Source: Serratia marcescens subsp. marcescens ATCC 13880
GTDB lineage: Bacteria > Pseudomonadota > Gammaproteobacteria > Enterobacterales > Enterobacteriaceae
Direction: 5' to 3'
Assembly (NCBI RefSeq): GCF_017299535.1
Contig: NZ_CP071238.1
Location: forward strand, 310,001-374,000
Length of the DNA stretch: 64,000 nucleotides
The notes below the pieces were generated by a model that worked only from the letters and a program-made list of their open reading frames with translations, made no database searches and was not told the DNA's origin. Of the stretch, positions 42,653 through 51,472 are shown piece by piece; the stretch's first letter is position 1; each line of letters starts with the position of its first letter. The position numbers and the translations under genes were made by a program.

Positions 42653-43411
42653 ATGATGAAGCAACGTAATGTTATCGGTCTGTTGGCCACGACCACTTTA
42701 TTGGCCGGCGTCCTGGCACCGACGGCGCAGGCAGCCATCGCATTGGACCGTACCCGAGTGATCTTCGATGGCGGCGTGCAGTCGGTGAGCCTGAGCGTGA
42801 GCAATCAGAACAAGCAGCTGCCGTACCTGGCCCAGGGCTGGCTGGAGGATGAGCAGGGCAACAAGATCCAGAGCCCGCTGACGGTACTGCCGCCGGTGCA
42901 GCGCATCGAGCCGGGCAAGCCGAGTCAGGTGAAGATCCAGGCGCTGCCGGCGGCGAAAATGCTGCCGCAGGACCGCGAGACGCTGTACTACTTCAACCTG
43001 CGCGAGATCCCGCCGAAGAGCAACAAACCGAACTCGCTGCAAATCGCATTGCAGACGCGTATCAAACTGTTCTACCGCCCGGCGGCGATCGCGCCGGAAC
43101 GCAACGCGGCGCCGTGGCAGGAACAGCTGACGCTGAGCAAGCAGGGTGACAAGTACATCGTCAACAACCCAACGCCGTACTACGTCACTATTGTAGATGC
43201 CGCCAATCGCAAGGGCGTTGAAGGTGCCAAAGGCTTCGAGCCGTTTATGGTGCCGCCGAAGGGTAGCACGCCGTTAACGGTAAGCGCGGGCAGCGTGGGC
43301 AACAGCCCGGTGCTGACCTACATCAACGACTACGGCGGCCGGCCGCCGCTAAGTTTCAACTGCAGCGGCAGCGCCTGCACGGTGGTGCCAGAGAAGAAGG
43401 CGGCGGAGTAA
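42653..43411 (+). CDS. Periplasmic fimbrial chaperone (PapD family)
   Basis: 252 residues with a signal peptide (cut near AQA). It has the chaperone words IALDRTRVIFDGG, the conserved PP and arginine region LPPVQRIEPGKPSQ, YYFNLREIPPKS and IKLFYRP, and the second-domain motif NPTPYYVTI. It caps pilins by donor-strand complementation in the periplasm. GAGGAG lies just before the start; it follows the usher by 14 nt. Confidence 0.93.
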   Translation: MMKQRNVIGLLATTTLLAGVLAPTAQAAIALDRTRVIFDGGVQSVSLSVSNQNKQLPYLAQGWLEDEQGNKIQSPLTVLPPVQRIEPGKPSQVKIQALPAAKMLPQDRETLYYFNLREIPPKSNKPNSLQIALQTRIKLFYRPAAIAPERNAAPWQEQLTLSKQGDKYIVNNPTPYYVTIVDAANRKGVEGAKGFEPFMVPPKGSTPLTVSAGSVGNSPVLTYINDYGGRPPLSFNCSGSACTVVPEKKAAE

Positions 43412-43442
43412 TACGCCAGGGCGTTGAGCGGGAGGAGGCGGC

Positions 43443-43973
43443 ATGAAGAGCAAGCGACTGGGATGTGTGCTGGCGCTGGTGGCAGGGATGGCAGCCGGAT
43501 CGGTGATGGCGGCGGACAATATGTTGTTTCACGGTGCGCTGGTGGCGGAGCCTTGCACGCTTAAACCGGGAGATGAGGACATCCGTTTGGATTTTGGCAC
43601 GGTCATCGACAAGTACCTTTATGCCAATGGCCGTACGCCGACCAAGCCGTTTACTCTGACGTTGCAAGATTGCGATCTTAGTCTCGGTCAAACGGTAAAG
43701 ATAACCTTCAGCGGCAATAAGAGTCTTGAATTGCCTGACCTGCTGGCGCTGGATGGCGGCAGCCAGGCCAGCGGTATCGCATTGGGGTTGGAAACGGCGG
43801 AAGGTAAGCCGGTGGCGCTCAATAAGCCCAGTCAGGAGATGACGCTGGCCAGCGGCAGCACTAGCCTGGCCCTGCGGGTTTATGTGCAGGGTGAGCCGAC
43901 GGCGCTCGCACAAAAGAGCATCGGTCTCGGCGCATTTTCCGCCGTCGCCACCTTTGGCCTGGAATATGAATAA
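43443..43973 (+). CDS. Minor fimbrial subunit 1
   Basis: 176 residues with a signal peptide (cut near VMA). Pilin features: GALVAEPCTL, second cysteine in LQDCDL, and C-terminal FGLEYE with the penultimate tyrosine. It corresponds in position to MrpE-type subunits. The ribosome site GGGAGGAGG is strong. Confidence 0.85.
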   Translation: MKSKRLGCVLALVAGMAAGSVMAADNMLFHGALVAEPCTLKPGDEDIRLDFGTVIDKYLYANGRTPTKPFTLTLQDCDLSLGQTVKITFSGNKSLELPDLLALDGGSQASGIALGLETAEGKPVALNKPSQEMTLASGSTSLALRVYVQGEPTALAQKSIGLGAFSAVATFGLEYE

Positions 43974-43993
43974 ACCGACAAGGAGAACGGCGG

Positions 43994-44650
43994 ATGGCAG
44001 GTAAAGGATTGATAACGGACGACAGGCGGCAGCTGTGTGCCGAGCTGCGCTACTACGCGGTGCTGGGCGGGTTGGCGCTGATGGCGCCGCTGAGCCTGAC
44101 CGCGCTGCTGTGGTTGTTGCCGGCGGCGCAGGCGGTGGACAACTGGGAGGTCGAGGGGGCTAACGGTGTGCTCTACGTGCATGGTTCGTTGGCGGTAAAT
44201 GCCTGTCGTCTGGAGATGGACAGCGCGCGGCAGGACATTGCTCTGGGCGAAGTGACTACAGGGCGGTTGGCCCAGTTGGGCGATCGCGGCACATCGGTGC
44301 AGTTTGAGCTGCGGCTGCGCGACTGTCTGAACTCTCGGGCTGCCAGCCGGGATGAACGAACCGGAGCGCTGAGTTGGGCGGCGGATCAGCCTGCGGTGCG
44401 GGTGAGCTTTAAGGCGCCGGCCGATAAAGATGATTCGCACCTGGTGAGAGTGGCGGGGGCCACGGGGTTTGGCCTTCGACTGTTGGATCAATACGGCCGG
44501 GATGCCCGTTTAGGCAGCAGAGGGGCGCCGCTATGGGTAAAGCCGGGTACCGACGTTTTAACCTACACGATTATTCCTGAACGTACGCTGTCGCCGCTAA
44601 GAGCAGGAGTTTATCAGGCAAGAATAGATTTTAACCTTAGTTATGACTAA
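43994..44650 (+). CDS. Minor fimbrial subunit 2
   Basis: 218 residues. The signal sequence has a long polar start (~22 residues) before the hydrophobic part YAVLGGLALMAPLSLTALLWLL, cut near AQA. Pilin cysteines are in NACRL and RDCLN; it ends DFNLSYD. It has an insertion (residues ~105-135) compared with its neighbours. Likely a rod or adaptor component. Confidence 0.8.
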   Translation: MAGKGLITDDRRQLCAELRYYAVLGGLALMAPLSLTALLWLLPAAQAVDNWEVEGANGVLYVHGSLAVNACRLEMDSARQDIALGEVTTGRLAQLGDRGTSVQFELRLRDCLNSRAASRDERTGALSWAADQPAVRVSFKAPADKDDSHLVRVAGATGFGLRLLDQYGRDARLGSRGAPLWVKPGTDVLTYTIIPERTLSPLRAGVYQARIDFNLSYD

Positions 44651-44700
44651 GCACGGTGGAAATAGCGTGCCCAATGCGGCGGAACAGGCAAGGAGGACAT

Positions 44701-45204
44701 GTGAAGACGCGTTTAAGTAGAAGAGAGCTTTCTTGCCTGCTGATGTTCACGGGCATGCTATGGGGGGGCAATGGCAATGCAGAAACACCGATAACGGTTA
44801 AAGTGACGATTATGGCGCCATTGCCCTGCATATTGAACGAGAAGCAGCAGATATACGTGAATTTTGGCGACGAGATCATGACCACCCGTATTGATGGGGA
44901 TGCATATCGCAAGAAAATAGATTATAGCCTGAAATGTGATGAGCAGGCTAAGAACGCCATGAAGCTGCAAATTAAAGGGGATGGCGCGGTCTATGACGGC
45001 ACGGTATTAAGAACCAGCAGGGATGGGTTAGGGATCGCCTTTGAACAGCAGCAGCCGGGAAAGAAGTTGCCGATCAACAGCTGGGTGAATTTTAACTATC
45101 CCAATCTTATCGATCTCTATGCGGTGCCGGTAAAAAAGAGTGGAGCCGATTTAAAAACGGGAGAATTTACCGCTTCCGCCATGCTGTATGTCGATTATCA
45201 ATAG
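44701..45204 (+). CDS. Minor fimbrial subunit 3 (tip adaptor-like)
   Basis: 167 residues from a GTG that follows AAGGAGG; an ATG 15 codons upstream lacks a ribosome site and a clean signal. Signal peptide is cut near GNA. The pattern PCILNEKQQIYVNFGDEI, IDGDAYRKKIDYSLKC and AMLYVDYQ is shared with the next gene, so the two are paralogues. Such short subunits (MrpF/PapF type) usually link the adhesin to the shaft. Confidence 0.82.
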   Translation: MKTRLSRRELSCLLMFTGMLWGGNGNAETPITVKVTIMAPLPCILNEKQQIYVNFGDEIMTTRIDGDAYRKKIDYSLKCDEQAKNAMKLQIKGDGAVYDGTVLRTSRDGLGIAFEQQQPGKKLPINSWVNFNYPNLIDLYAVPVKKSGADLKTGEFTASAMLYVDYQ

Positions 45205-45216
45205 CAAGGATAAGAG

Positions 45217-45705
45217 ATGAATAAGAACGTGACAGCGGTTTATTTATTTTTGTTGGTAGCGCCATATGTCTCCCTTGAGGCTGCTGAAGGGGTAAACATG
45301 ACGTTTCGCGGCGGGCTTATTGCTCCGCCGCCCTGCACGATTAACGGCGGAAAAAAAATTGATGTCGATTTCGGTGACCGGGTGGGGGTGAATAAGGTTG
45401 ATGGGAAGATTTATCGCCAGACTATTGATTATAGCATCACCTGTGAACGCGGCGCTTTGCCCTGGCAAATGACGTTGACGTTAAAGGGTGGCGTCAGCTT
45501 TGAGCGCGCCGCGCTACAGACCAATAAACTCGATCTCGGCATCCGAATTTACCAAAATAATACGCCATTTATTATCAATACGCCGTTAAACATTGTACCC
45601 GGTGATTTACCGCTGCTGGAGGCGGTACCGATAGCCAAGCCGGGCTCGACGTTGATCGAGGGCGCGTTTTCCGCCACGGCGACCTTACAGGCTGATTATC
45701 AGTAA
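45217..45705 (+). CDS. Minor fimbrial subunit 4 (tip adaptor-like)
   Basis: 162 residues with a signal peptide. PCTINGGKKIDVDFGDRV and VDGKIYRQTIDYSITC parallel the gene before it; the C-terminus is TLQADYQ. It is placed directly before the adhesin gene, as MrpG is, and probably forms the joint to the adhesin. Confidence 0.82.
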   Translation: MNKNVTAVYLFLLVAPYVSLEAAEGVNMTFRGGLIAPPPCTINGGKKIDVDFGDRVGVNKVDGKIYRQTIDYSITCERGALPWQMTLTLKGGVSFERAALQTNKLDLGIRIYQNNTPFIINTPLNIVPGDLPLLEAVPIAKPGSTLIEGAFSATATLQADYQ

Positions 45706-45822
45706 GGGATTTTTCTTGCGGTAGGCCTCTTATATTACTAGGTGTCAGTTAAATTTCATCTTGTAATCAATGATAAGCGATATTCTTTGTATTCACTAAT
45801 TTATATGATTTTGTGAGGGCTT

Positions 45823-46629
45823 ATGAAAAAGGTCGTAAGATGCATTATTATGCTAAGTACGCTCTTGCTAATAACTAATCAAGTAAGAGCTGCCTGGGAA
45901 ATGGATATAAAACTTTATCCACAGCAAAAAATATTTAAGGTGAAAGTCATCCGCTGGGATGAGGATGACCCAGCTAAGAATATACTTTTCGGATGTAGGA
46001 CTTCCGGTATGGGGTGTATGCTGGGAATTTATGGGATTCGTGATGGCGCCTATTTTTACGACGACAATTTTCCCATGCCGGATAGGGTTTCTGATATGCG
46101 GACTATGGGGGAGCTGGCTAGAGTATTTAGGGAGCAGGGATATTTGAATAAAGAAATTCGGCGTAGCGCTTGGTATCCATACATTGATTATTGTTTTTAT
46201 ATTGGATATTACGTTATCACTGGACCAAGCACGGCATCGATGGTTCCAGTGCCCGGTGGCGTATCGGAGTGTCCTAAAACTGAAATATTGCCAACTTTTT
46301 GCAGTATTACTGAGCCTTATATTGAGCTTAATCATGGTTCCTTAAGTGGCGACTCGGTTAACGGTAATACCGTCAGTAAACCAATTCATGTGACCTGCAA
46401 CAATGACTTTAATTTAGCGATTAAGTCAAAAAATTCCCAGGGGCAATTGTCTCTTGGTGGTGGGTTAATAAGTCAGTTAAAAGTGAATGGTACCGATCTG
46501 GGGCAGGGATATAGTGACGTGGTTGGTCCGTCTGGAAAAACGTTTACGCTCTCTTCCACCTTAAGTGGATATACCGGCGCGACAGGCGATTTTCAGGGAT
46601 CAAGCGTTATTATCTTGGGTCTGCCGTAA
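45823..46629 (+). CDS. Two-domain fimbrial tip adhesin
   Basis: 268 residues with a signal peptide (cut near VRA). The N-terminal ~140 residues are an unrecognised lectin-like domain with cysteines in FGCRT, GMGCML, DYCFY and SECPK. From TFCSITEPYIELNHG on there is a pilin domain ending VIILGLP, as in MrpH/PapG-like adhesins. No histidine occurs before LNHG, so it cannot use the zinc-binding histidines reported for Proteus MrpH. Base composition is clearly more AT-rich than the usher and chaperone genes. The receptor is unknown. Confidence 0.78.
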   Translation: MKKVVRCIIMLSTLLLITNQVRAAWEMDIKLYPQQKIFKVKVIRWDEDDPAKNILFGCRTSGMGCMLGIYGIRDGAYFYDDNFPMPDRVSDMRTMGELARVFREQGYLNKEIRRSAWYPYIDYCFYIGYYVITGPSTASMVPVPGGVSECPKTEILPTFCSITEPYIELNHGSLSGDSVNGNTVSKPIHVTCNNDFNLAIKSKNSQGQLSLGGGLISQLKVNGTDLGQGYSDVVGPSGKTFTLSSTLSGYTGATGDFQGSSVIILGLP

Positions 46630-46800
46630 AATCAGATAACTGTGTGGGGTGTTAGAATGGTGTTACAGCACCTCAGTTTTAGATAATCAAATGCTTTCAA
46701 GGTCACATAAGGGTTTAATATAAATTAACAAGAATATTAAATTTAAAATAACACTTTGCCAAATGAGTGAGGTGCTATTTTACGCCAGGAGGGATATATA

Positions 46801-47346
46801 GTGAAGTCAATTAGTTTTCTTATTGATGACGAAAACCGTTATTTTGCCGCCGGCCTGCGGTACAGCATTATGCAATATGCGCAAGCCAACCATCAGGCAG
46901 TACGCTTTTTAGCGCCCGGCGGTGCGGTGCAGCCGGATGTGGTGATCGCTTCCGCGAGCCGGCGCGCTCAGCGCTGGCGCAGAACCGGCTATAGCGAAGC
47001 GGCGGCGCCTGTCGTCACCATCAAAGAGCGATATTTTGCCGCGTCGAAAGCGAATCGAGTGCTGTATCGCACCGACGATCGCCAGCGTCTGTTCGAATTG
47101 CTGAGCGAGATGCTGGAGGGCGCGCATTCTGCAGGCCAGCTTGAGCGCTGTAAGCTTACCTGCCGCGAACGCCAGGTGGTGAATTATCTGAGAAGCGGCC
47201 TTGATCAATCACAGGCTGCCAGAATAATGGGCGTGAGCGTCAAAACGGTGCACAGCCATAAGCGTTCCATAATGAGTAAGCTGATGCTAAATCGGAGCCA
47301 TGACTTTATTTATTGGCTGTTATCCTATGAGGGAGAATATTCCTAA
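46801..47346 (+). CDS. LuxR-type HTH transcription regulator
   Basis: 181 residues from a GTG behind AGGAGGG. The C-terminal LuxR-type helix-turn-helix (~115-175) has LTCRERQVVNYLRSG, QAARIMGVSVKTVHSHKRSIMSKL. The N-terminal ~100 residues start SFLIDDENRYFAAGL, a receiver-like shape lacking a clear phosphorylation aspartate. It resembles fimbria-linked regulators that end such operons (a place taken by MrpJ in Proteus, a different family). It likely tunes fimbriae or motility; target genes are not known. Confidence 0.82.
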   Translation: MKSISFLIDDENRYFAAGLRYSIMQYAQANHQAVRFLAPGGAVQPDVVIASASRRAQRWRRTGYSEAAAPVVTIKERYFAASKANRVLYRTDDRQRLFELLSEMLEGAHSAGQLERCKLTCRERQVVNYLRSGLDQSQAARIMGVSVKTVHSHKRSIMSKLMLNRSHDFIYWLLSYEGEYS

Positions 47347-47462
47347 CTTTGATGAGGGATATTCTCTTCGCTGAAATTTGTTATTCTCTCCTCGGACCAG
47401 ATACTTGTTCATAGTTATGCAGTTCACTCAGAGCTGGTTAATAATATAAAGGAGATTAATTC

Positions 47463-47747
47463 ATGGGAAGAATGATTGTTTCACTGATTGGTGCCTGCGT
47501 TTTGGTGGCCTCCTATGCGCAGGCCGGTTTTAATGGCAATCAACATGTGCAAGGGAATCAGGGCAGCACCAATGGCGCAGGCAATAGCAATATCGGCCAG
47601 TGTATAGCGGGCAACGGCCAGAACGCCGGACAGTGCATCGGGGAAAATAACGGCGTGGCAAACCCTAAAGAGAAAGAAAAGAACGACAGGATTATATCCC
47701 TTTGCAGCTCACCGTTTATGAAGAAGTATGCCGCCATTTGTCAATAA
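47463..47747 (+). CDS. Small secreted Asn/Gly/Gln-rich protein with four cysteines
   Basis: 94 residues. The signal peptide MGRMIVSLIGACVLVASYAQA gives a mature part of ~73. The first half is repetitive: GNQHVQGNQGSTNGAGNSN, then two near-copies around GQCIAGNGQ and GQCIGENNG; the tail is charged and ends with two further cysteines (SLCS, AICQ). The start is well supported by AAGGAG. I do not recognise a family. The N/G/Q spacing recalls curli-type repeats, which is only a resemblance. It follows the LuxR gene and has its own terminator. Confidence 0.7.
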   Translation: MGRMIVSLIGACVLVASYAQAGFNGNQHVQGNQGSTNGAGNSNIGQCIAGNGQNAGQCIGENNGVANPKEKEKNDRIISLCSSPFMKKYAAICQ

Positions 47748-47757
47748 ATCGTCAGGC

Positions 47758-47789
47758 GAAAAAGCAGGGAGATAATCGCCTGCTTTTTT
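47758..47789 (+). terminator. Terminator after the small secreted protein gene
   Basis: AAAAAGCAGG/CCTGCTTTTTT stem with a T run, just after the stop. Confidence 0.85.
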
Positions 47790-47900
47790 GTGTCTTGCCG
47801 TTAACTCCCGCATCACATTAACGACAGGCGTACTTTTATTAGTGATTTATTTGGGTGCGTTAGCTCTCGATGTCTGCTGAATAAACCCAAGGACGGTGAA

Positions 47901-48044
47901 GTGGATCTGTTTTATCTGGCGCTCGGGCTACTGGCGTTGAGTCTTTATTGTTTTTATCAGCATGCGAAGCGTATGCGGAAAAGGCGGCTGGCCATTCAAG
48001 AAGATTTTTACCACCGGGTGGTTCGGCTAATCAGCCACAGATAG
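47901..48044 (+). CDS. Possible small membrane protein (47 residues)
   Basis: A GTG-started frame with the good ribosome site AAGGA 7 nt before. It encodes one hydrophobic segment (LFYLALGLLALSLYCFY) followed by a basic stretch (KRMRKRRL). The shape is that of a single-pass inner-membrane microprotein with its basic end in the cytoplasm. No family recognised; a chance frame cannot be excluded. Confidence 0.45.
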   Translation: MDLFYLALGLLALSLYCFYQHAKRMRKRRLAIQEDFYHRVVRLISHR

Positions 48045-48131
48045 CAGCGGGAGACTGTGCTTTTGGCGAATGTAGTCTCCCGCGGTAAGGCATTGTGCTA
48101 ATGCACCGCTCTCACCGGCATAGTGGCAGCG

Positions 48132-48346
48132 CTATTCCGGCCAACGATTAAGGCGCGACAAGGGCTCATTGACGGCGAAGATATTTGCGTTGATATCAAC
48201 GATGCCGAAGCTCTTGAGGCGAGCGCTGTGCATCGCCAGATAAGCCTCGGCGCTGGCGAGATCGCGAAACAGATAAACGCCGCCGGCTTCCCCAACTGAC
48301 TGATTTTCCAAATCAAACCCGGTTATTCGGCGATGGAATGGGCCAG
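48132..48346 (-). pseudogene. Broken ydhR-like monooxygenase gene
   Basis: The last ~50 codons (ENQSVGEAGGVYLF, AYLAMHSARLKSFG, FAVNEPLSRLN) clearly match the C-terminal half of YdhR, a ~100-residue cytoplasmic protein of the ferredoxin-like monooxygenase type. Upstream the match moves to another frame (LAHSIAE stop PGLIWKI), with a TAA at 48323-48325 and a frame change near 48303-48311. The 5' part is not recognisable and the tRNA-Phe terminator lies close by. The gene is inactive. Confidence 0.75.
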
Positions 48347-48456
48347 CCCGGCGCTGGCGCCGCGTTGAACAGCGCTTGAGCGCTGGCCCGCAGGGTGAGG
48401 TCTTCAGACCGCATAATCGAACGTAGTTCGATGGAGAGTCCGTACCCCAGAAAGCG

Positions 48457-48482
48457 AAAAACCCGCCATAGGCGGGTTCTTC
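48457..48482 (-). terminator. tRNA-Phe terminator
   Basis: Read on the minus strand: GAACCCGCC/GGCGGGTTTTTC hairpin and T run, directly after the tRNA 3' end. Confidence 0.85.
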
Positions 48483-48488
48483 TGAATA

Positions 48489-48564
48489 TGGTGCCCGGAC
48501 TCGGAATCGAACCAAGGACACGGGGATTTTCAATCCCCTGCTCTACCGACTGAGCTATCCGGGC
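48489..48564 (-). tRNA. tRNA-Phe (anticodon GAA)
   Basis: 76 nt including an encoded CCA. On the minus strand it starts GCCCGGATAGCTCAG and has the anticodon loop ATTGAAAAT, and the T-arm GGTTCGATTCC. Acceptor GCCCGGA pairs with TCCGGGC. It lies beside yjdC-dsbD-cutA, the position of pheU in E. coli, a known integration target for mobile DNA. Confidence 0.97.
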
Positions 48565-48695
48565 AACGCGCAGCATTAAACCGTATTGGCCGAAAGCCGT
48601 CAACGGCTTTATGCGTGAAAGACGTTAAAATGCCTCCGGTTGCTGGCTTTTCAGGCAAAGGGCGCAAAAAATGCGCCTGTTCTGGCTATCACCTT

Positions 48696-48717
48696 GGGTT
48701 GGCTGCGCAGCCAACCC
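48696..48717. terminator. Perfect palindrome after yjdC
   Basis: GGGTTGGCTGC/GCAGCCAACCC, 22 nt with no loop bases, 8 nt past the yjdC stop. A second hairpin GGCGC-AAAAAAT-GCGCC lies at 48661-48677. Together they may end yjdC transcription. Confidence 0.55.
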
Positions 48718-48724
48718 GGCCGAT

Positions 48725-49300
48725 TCAGCTCAACGCCCCGTTGCGGCGGCACTGCGCCACCTGCAAGATGTCTTCCGCCAGCCGTTTGGCGACCGATACG
48801 TCCTGGAGCTGACGTTTTACCAGCAGTTTGCTCAGGCAGCCTTCCTGAATCAGCTCCATTTGCTGCGCCACCATGTCGGCGTCGTCGGCGTCCATGTCGC
48901 GCAGCAGTTCGCGGGTCAGCTCCAGCGAGGTCAGCTTTTGCTGCTCCGCCAGTTGGTGGATCGGGTGATCCGTTTCTGGGAAGAAGCTGCAGGCGGCGAT
49001 AAACAGGCAGCCGGGATAGCGGTCTTGCTGCACGTATTCCGCCAGTACGTCATAGCGCGCCAGCAGCTTTTGCTGCGGGCTCAGGTTTTCATCCAGCAGC
49101 AGCTGGCGGCGCCAGGTGTCGATCTGCTGGCCGTGGTAGCGCAGGCAGTCGTACAGCAGCGCTTCGCGATCCGGCCAGAACCGTTTGAGATCGCCGGGCT
49201 GAACGTCGAGTTTTTCCGCCAGCATCTCTAATGTGGCGGTCGCCAGGCCCTGTTGTTCCAACAGGCCCAGCGCGGTATCAAGGACGTGTTCACGTTGCAC
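48725..49300 (-). CDS. yjdC: TetR-like regulator YjdC
   Basis: 191 residues, the same length as E. coli YjdC. The N-terminal TetR-type DNA-binding domain ([27 protein letters not shown]) is followed by an all-helical domain. Target genes are not established. It sits directly after dsbD as in E. coli. Confidence 0.92.
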   Translation of the reverse strand: MQREHVLDTALGLLEQQGLATATLEMLAEKLDVQPGDLKRFWPDREALLYDCLRYHGQQIDTWRRQLLLDENLSPQQKLLARYDVLAEYVQQDRYPGCLFIAACSFFPETDHPIHQLAEQQKLTSLELTRELLRDMDADDADMVAQQMELIQEGCLSKLLVKRQLQDVSVAKRLAEDILQVAQCRRNGALS

Positions 49301-49339
49301 TTGTGCTTCCTCCCATTCACTTCCGATCTTCAGTGTCAG

Positions 49340-51064
49340 TTATCGCATCACTTTCTGCAAATGCGCGTTGAAGGCTTCCGCCTTCATAAAACCGGTGACC
49401 CGCTCGGCCGTCAGCTCGCGGCCTGCCGGATCGAAGAACAGGATCGTCGGCAGCCCCAGCACCTGCAGGTGCTTCAGCAGCGCCGCCTGTTCGGCGCTGT
49501 TGGCGGTCACATCCGCCTGCAGCAATACTGCGTTGGCCAGGCTCGCCTGCACCGCCGCATCGCTGAAGGTGTATTTCTCGAACTCTTTGCAGGCTACGCA
49601 CCAGTCGGCGTACAGGTCCAGCATCACCGGTTTGCCCCGCGCCTGTTGCAGCGCCAGATCGAGCTGTTCGACGTTGTTGATGCGGGTAAAGGCCAGATGC
49701 GGTTGAGCCGCCTGCTGCGCCTGGTCGGCGCCGAAAGCCCAGTCCTGCAGCGGCCGCGCGGCGATCACCGCTGCCGCCAGCAGCAGCAGTTGCAGAGCGC
49801 GCGTCCAGCCGCGCGTGCTTCTCAGGCTCAGGGCGAAGGCCCAGCCGAAGAACGCCAGGCCGAGCAGGCTCCACAGGCGCAGGCCCCACAGATCGCCGAT
49901 CACTCGCTCCAGCAGGAACACCGGCAGCGCCAGAATGACGAAGCCGAAGGCTTCTTTCACGTACTGCATCCACGGGCCGCTGCGCGGCAGCAGGCGGTTG
50001 CCGAACAGGGTGACGATCACCAGCGGGATCCCCATCCCCAGCGCATACAGGTACAGCGTGCCGCCGCCGGCCCACAGGTTACCGCTCTGGGCGATATACA
50101 GCAGGATGGCGCTGAGCGGCGCGGTGGTGCAGGGCGAGCAAATCAATCCGGCCAGAGCGCCCATCAGGAACACGCCGGTCAGCGAGCCGCCGCGCTGGGT
50201 ATTGCTCCAGTTCGCCAGCCGGGTTTGCAGCGCCGAGGGCAGCTGCAGGGAATAGAGGCCGAACATCGACAGCGCCAGCGCGATGAACAGCACCGACAGG
50301 CCAATCAGGACGTAAGGATGCTGCAGCGCCGCCTGGAACTGCAATCCGGCGGCGGCCACCACCAAGCCCAGCAAGGTGTAGGTGAGCGCCATGCCCTGCA
50401 CGTAAACCACCGCCAGCGCCAGAATGCGGCCGCTGCTTTGCGGCCGGTCGTGGCCGAGGATGATGCCGGAGATCAGCGGGTACATCGGCAGCACGCACGG
50501 GGTGAAGGCGATGCCGATGCCGATCAGCAATGCCCACAGCGGCGAGAACGGCAGGCTGGCCGGTGTTGCGGATTGTTCGGCTGGTTCAGAGGCAGCCGCC
50601 GGACGCGGGGCGTCAGCGCCGGCGCTGACCGCATCCAGCGGGATGACCCGGGTTTCCGGCGGGTAGCAAAAACCGGCTTCGGCGCAGCCCTGATAGGTGA
50701 CGTTGAGGCTGGCGTTGGCCGCCGCCTGTTGCAGCGGCACCTGCAGACTCAACTGCTGTTTGAAAATCGCCACTTCGCCGAAGAACTCGTCCTTGTGGCT
50801 CAACCCTTCGGGCAGGGTAAAGGCGCCGAGCGTCGCCTGCTGCGGCACCAGTTTGATCTGCTGGCGATACAGGTAGTAGCCGGGGCGGATCTGCCAGTTC
50901 AGCGTTACCTGGTTGCCTTGCTGTTTGAAATCGAAAGCGAAGGCCCGATCGACGGGCACGAACTGGCTGCCGCCCTTCGGCGCGAACAGCGAAGCCTGTG
51001 CCGCCTGCGGCAGGAAGCACAGGCTGCAGAGCAGCAAAATCAGTTTAAGGAAGCGTTGATCCAT
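49340..51064 (-). CDS. dsbD: Thiol:disulfide interchange protein DsbD
   Basis: 574 residues with a signal peptide. The N-terminal periplasmic domain has the cysteine pair in [13 protein letters not shown]. The membrane domain of eight segments has cysteines in FTPCVLPM and LICSPCTTA. The C-terminal thioredoxin-like domain has [13 protein letters not shown]. Electrons pass from cytoplasmic thioredoxin through these three pairs to DsbC, DsbG and CcmG. Its start overlaps the cutA end by 25 nt. Confidence 0.97.
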   Translation of the reverse strand: MDQRFLKLILLLCSLCFLPQAAQASLFAPKGGSQFVPVDRAFAFDFKQQGNQVTLNWQIRPGYYLYRQQIKLVPQQATLGAFTLPEGLSHKDEFFGEVAIFKQQLSLQVPLQQAAANASLNVTYQGCAEAGFCYPPETRVIPLDAVSAGADAPRPAAASEPAEQSATPASLPFSPLWALLIGIGIAFTPCVLPMYPLISGIILGHDRPQSSGRILALAVVYVQGMALTYTLLGLVVAAAGLQFQAALQHPYVLIGLSVLFIALALSMFGLYSLQLPSALQTRLANWSNTQRGGSLTGVFLMGALAGLICSPCTTAPLSAILLYIAQSGNLWAGGGTLYLYALGMGIPLVIVTLFGNRLLPRSGPWMQYVKEAFGFVILALPVFLLERVIGDLWGLRLWSLLGLAFFGWAFALSLRSTRGWTRALQLLLLAAAVIAARPLQDWAFGADQAQQAAQPHLAFTRINNVEQLDLALQQARGKPVMLDLYADWCVACKEFEKYTFSDAAVQASLANAVLLQADVTANSAEQAALLKHLQVLGLPTILFFDPAGRELTAERVTGFMKAEAFNAHLQKVMR

Positions 51065-51363
51065 AACAGGTAGTCTTTATCTCCGGCCATCACCGGCAAG
51101 ACCAGCAGCTCGGGCGTCTGGTAAGGGTGATGTTGTTTCAGGGTGTCGAGCAGGGCTTGCTGACGGCGGCGATCGCTTTTGAACAGCATCTGCACTTCGT
51201 ATTCCTGTTCCAGTTTCCCTTCCCAGTAATACAGCGAGGTGGCGCCGGGCAGCAGCGTGGCGCAGGCCGCCAGCTTATCGCCCAAGACCCGCGCCGCCAG
51301 TTCCTGGGCGCTGGCTTCATCGGGTGCGGTACAGAGTATGACGACAGCTTCGCAATCAGACAT
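51040..51363 (-). CDS. cutA: Divalent-cation tolerance protein CutA
   Basis: 107 residues of the trimeric CutA family: [52 protein letters not shown] longer frame from 51378 adds MRGLK, but that start codon overlaps the AGAGG ribosome site for the ATG at 51363. Linked to copper tolerance historically; its exact function is unclear. First gene of cutA-dsbD-yjdC. Confidence 0.94.
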   Translation of the reverse strand: MSDCEAVVILCTAPDEASAQELAARVLGDKLAACATLLPGATSLYYWEGKLEQEYEVQMLFKSDRRRQQALLDTLKQHHPYQTPELLVLPVMAGDKDYLLWINASLN

Positions 51364-51447
51364 CTTCAGCCCTCTCATCGGTTTGAATGGGCACTATACC
51401 CTGAAGGCGGATTGGCTAGAAGGCGAGTTTATCGCCAAAAGGAAAAC

Positions 51448-51467
51448 CGGGGCCGCAGCCCCGGTCG
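51448..51467. terminator. Terminator after dcuA
   Basis: ACCGGGGC/GCCCCGGT hairpin with CGCA loop between dcuA and cutA; A-rich before and few T on the minus strand after it. Confidence 0.65.
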
Positions 51468-51472
51468 AAGCG

